A stretch of 6,008 bases of DNA from Gammaproteobacteria bacterium (GTDB lineage: Bacteria > Pseudomonadota > Gammaproteobacteria > Steroidobacterales > Steroidobacteraceae). The first letter of the stretch is position 1; each line of letters starts with the position of its first letter. This document shows, one piece after another, positions 4,496 to 6,008 of this stretch. The notes beneath the pieces were generated by a model. It was not told the DNA's origin, searched no databases, and saw only the letters and a program-made list of their open reading frames with translations. Made by a program: the position numbers and the translations under genes. Location of the stretch: contig JASHYG010000393.1 of assembly GCA_030043215.1 (NCBI GenBank), forward strand, positions 1 through 6,008, in the 5' to 3' direction.

Positions 4496-5506
4496 TCACC
4501 GTGGAATGAGCGGCCAGTATCCGGTGTGGTGGACGAGGATCTGCAGCTCGCTCCTGCGGTAATCGATGATGATCGCGTCCACTTTGCCGAGCGCGTCCAT
4601 CCCGATCAGGATCGCCGGATGCTTCGTCATGTCCCACACGTCGAAGATGTGCATGTCGCCAGTGGTGATGTGGGCGCCCTGGATCTGGACGTCGCCCAGA
4701 TAGATCGGCGGGAAATCGCTGCCCTCGCCTTGGGTCACGGTATCGGTCGCGCCGAAGACATCGTCCTGCGAGAACTTGCGGTGGAATCGACGCCGCGCCA
4801 GGGCCTCGCGCAAGGCGAGGTTGGCGATGCTCGACTCCGCGCCCGTGTCGATCACGGCCGTGACAGGAATGGAGCCGACGTGCGCCTGAGTGGTGATCAA
4901 GCGGTTGCGCGAGATGTCGAGCGAAATCGTGTCGAAGCCTTCCGGCGCCCGGCGCTCATGTGAGCGCTTGATGGAGATGCTGTCGTGGCGAAAGTCGATG
5001 ACGATGCGCTTGTCGAGCAGCCCCTCCGTACCGAGCACGCCATCGGCTCCGCCGAACACGTTCGGCACGATCGGCAGCACGACGGATTTCATCAGCAAAT
5101 CGCCGACGAGCAGGCTGTCGATATGAATCGATGGAACGACCGCCGAGCCCGTCACGCCGTTGAGCTTGATGGGCTGCGAGCCATCGGGGGTGATGCCGAG
5201 CGCCTGGGCCACCGATGCGGTCACGGCGGAGCGGCTTGCGCCCGTATCGATCACCAAGCGGAACGGCCCCTTGCCGTCGATGTAGACCGGGGCCCAGATC
5301 CGGCCGATCTGGTCGCGGAGCGTGGGGGCCACGTAGCGCGGCTCCGGCGCCTGGACCGTGACGGCCTGGCTCGGCTCGCCAGGCGGGACCGGAGGCGCCC
5401 CGGGACCCGGAGGATTACCCGCGGCTGCGGCAGCACACGACAGCAGGCCGGACAGGACTGTCGTCCCTGTGAGCCATCGAGCGTCCCGACGGTGAGAAGC
5501 CCCCAC
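4496..5506 (-). CDS. Exported protein with two retropepsin-like aspartic protease domains
   Basis: The 336-residue product begins with a basic start and a hydrophobic stretch (about 11-29), so it is exported. LLSC with C24 resembles a lipobox, and the following poly-Ala could instead be a signal peptidase I site. A Pro/Gly-rich linker (31-61) leads into two similar domains. Domain 1 has FRLVIDTGAS with D87 and the late motif ADGVLGTEGL (154-163). Domain 2 has VTAVIDTGAE with D220 and the late motif AILIGMDALGKVDAIIIDY. Retropepsins act as dimers of one-DTG subunits, so the two DTG motifs suggest an intramolecular active pair. The substrate is unknown, and the likely location is the periplasm or an envelope membrane. 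The start is GTG. An in-frame stop at 5528-5530 leaves no ATG/GTG/TTG start upstream, and the ribosome binding site is weak. It lies between a glycosyltransferase gene and uppP, a cell-envelope context. Confidence 0.85.
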   Translation of the reverse strand: MGASHRRDARWLTGTTVLSGLLSCAAAAAGNPPGPGAPPVPPGEPSQAVTVQAPEPRYVAPTLRDQIGRIWAPVYIDGKGPFRLVIDTGASRSAVTASVAQALGITPDGSQPIKLNGVTGSAVVPSIHIDSLLVGDLLMKSVVLPIVPNVFGGADGVLGTEGLLDKRIVIDFRHDSISIKRSHERRAPEGFDTISLDISRNRLITTQAHVGSIPVTAVIDTGAESSIANLALREALARRRFHRKFSQDDVFGATDTVTQGEGSDFPPIYLGDVQIQGAHITTGDMHIFDVWDMTKHPAILIGMDALGKVDAIIIDYRRSELQILVHHTGYWPLIPR

Positions 5507-5583
5507 GAGCTTTGCCAGTATCCCGTGTCACCCTTAAGTCCAAGGGCGAGCCGATCATACACCGCCCCCATCGAGGGGCGTGC
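5507..5583 (-). other. Intergenic gap upstream of the protease gene
   Basis: This is a 77-bp gap between the glycosyltransferase stop and the protease GTG. CGCCCC (5563-5568) and GGGGCG (5575-5580) form a 6-bp hairpin just after the glycosyltransferase stop, and CCCTT (5531-5535) with AAGGG (5542-5546) forms a weaker one. Neither has a T-tail on the minus strand. A -10-like TATGAT (minus strand, 5554-5559, 5 of 6 matches) is present but has no recognisable -35, so a separate protease promoter is possible rather than shown. Confidence 0.35.
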
Positions 5584-6008
5584 TCAAGTCGATGAGGAGG
5601 CGAGAGTGCCTCCCGCGTGCGCAGCGGAGGCTCGCCAGACTCGCTGGCAGTACTCCGCAACGGCGCGCGGCGAGTGCTGGGTGACGTCGAGCGCCAGATC
5701 GCACGGCTTCAATGGAGCGTAGAGCGCCGGACTGGAAGCCCGGAAGAGGCCGACCGTGGGCACCCGCGTCGAGCTCGCGAGATGCATCGGTCCCGTATCT
5801 GCGGAAACGAACAGGCGCATCGTGGACATGGCGGCTGTCAATGCCCGCGGCGACGGAAAGTGCAAGGACACGCTGCGCGAGTCGATCGGCACGCTCGCCG
5901 GCGAAGGCAGGATCTCGATGGGAACCGCAGCCGGCTCGAGCTGGAGGAAGGCATCCCAGAAGGCACGCCAGTAATCGGGCGCGACGGTCTTGAGGCCCGT
6001 GGCGTGAG
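5584..6008 (-). CDS. Glycosyltransferase family 9 (heptosyltransferase-like), C-terminal part
   Basis: The minus-strand frame is open from the window edge to the TGA at 5584-5586, so about 141 C-terminal residues are present and the start lies beyond the right end. The signature of the C-terminal nucleotide-sugar-binding domain is clear: FVSADTGPMHLAS followed by VPTVGLF and a SPALYAPL stretch, matching the family pattern ADTGPMHLA...PTVGLFG...YGP. Relatives such as WaaC and WaaF transfer ADP-heptose onto the LPS inner core on the cytoplasmic side of the inner membrane. Which acceptor is used cannot be told from this fragment. The valine-coded GTG at 5890-5892 is internal and not the true start. 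It lies upstream of, and co-oriented with, the protease gene (77-bp gap). Confidence 0.88.
   Translation of the reverse strand, partial: HATGLKTVAPDYWRAFWDAFLQLEPAAVPIEILPSPASVPIDSRSVSLHFPSPRALTAAMSTMRLFVSADTGPMHLASSTRVPTVGLFRASSPALYAPLKPCDLALDVTQHSPRAVAEYCQRVWRASAAHAGGTLASSST

Overview
This is a high-GC window, with GC-rich third codon positions, that reads as chromosomal DNA of a proteobacterium. A gammaproteobacterium is most likely. The DAHP synthase lines up residue-for-residue with E. coli AroG, and the window also has a glycosyltransferase family 9 gene of LPS-core type and UppP. The genus cannot be fixed from the sequence alone.

Left half, plus strand. The window opens inside leuA, a long-form (type 2) 2-isopropylmalate synthase whose N-terminal third lies off the left edge. 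A short AT-rich gap containing a perfect 16-bp palindrome follows, then an alpha/beta-hydrolase of unknown substrate. A C-rich, T-free stretch with a 22-bp tandem duplication separates this from a class I DAHP synthase (aroG type), the first enzyme of aromatic amino acid synthesis.

The most interesting element lies in front of that gene. A 26-codon leader ORF (2189-2269) carries a Tyr/Phe codon cluster and is followed by a strong intrinsic terminator (2301-2330). RNA segments placed between them can form mutually exclusive 1:2, 2:3 and 3:4 pairings. This has the architecture of a classical ribosome-mediated attenuator, sensing charged tRNA-Phe/tRNA-Tyr and controlling the committing step of the aromatic pathway. 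The predicted promoter would start transcription at or very near the leader ATG, so the leader may be leaderless.

Right half, minus strand. Three envelope-related genes read leftward: the C-terminal part of a family 9 (heptosyltransferase-like) glycosyltransferase, an exported protein with two retropepsin-like aspartic protease domains, and uppP (undecaprenyl-diphosphatase). uppP has its own convincing sigma70-type promoter with a palindrome inside the spacer. aroG and uppP converge across 58 bp of hairpin-forming sequence.

The left half is therefore amino-acid biosynthesis (Leu, aromatic) plus one hydrolase, and the right half is cell-envelope biogenesis. I see no mobile elements, CRISPR arrays, tRNAs or rRNAs.
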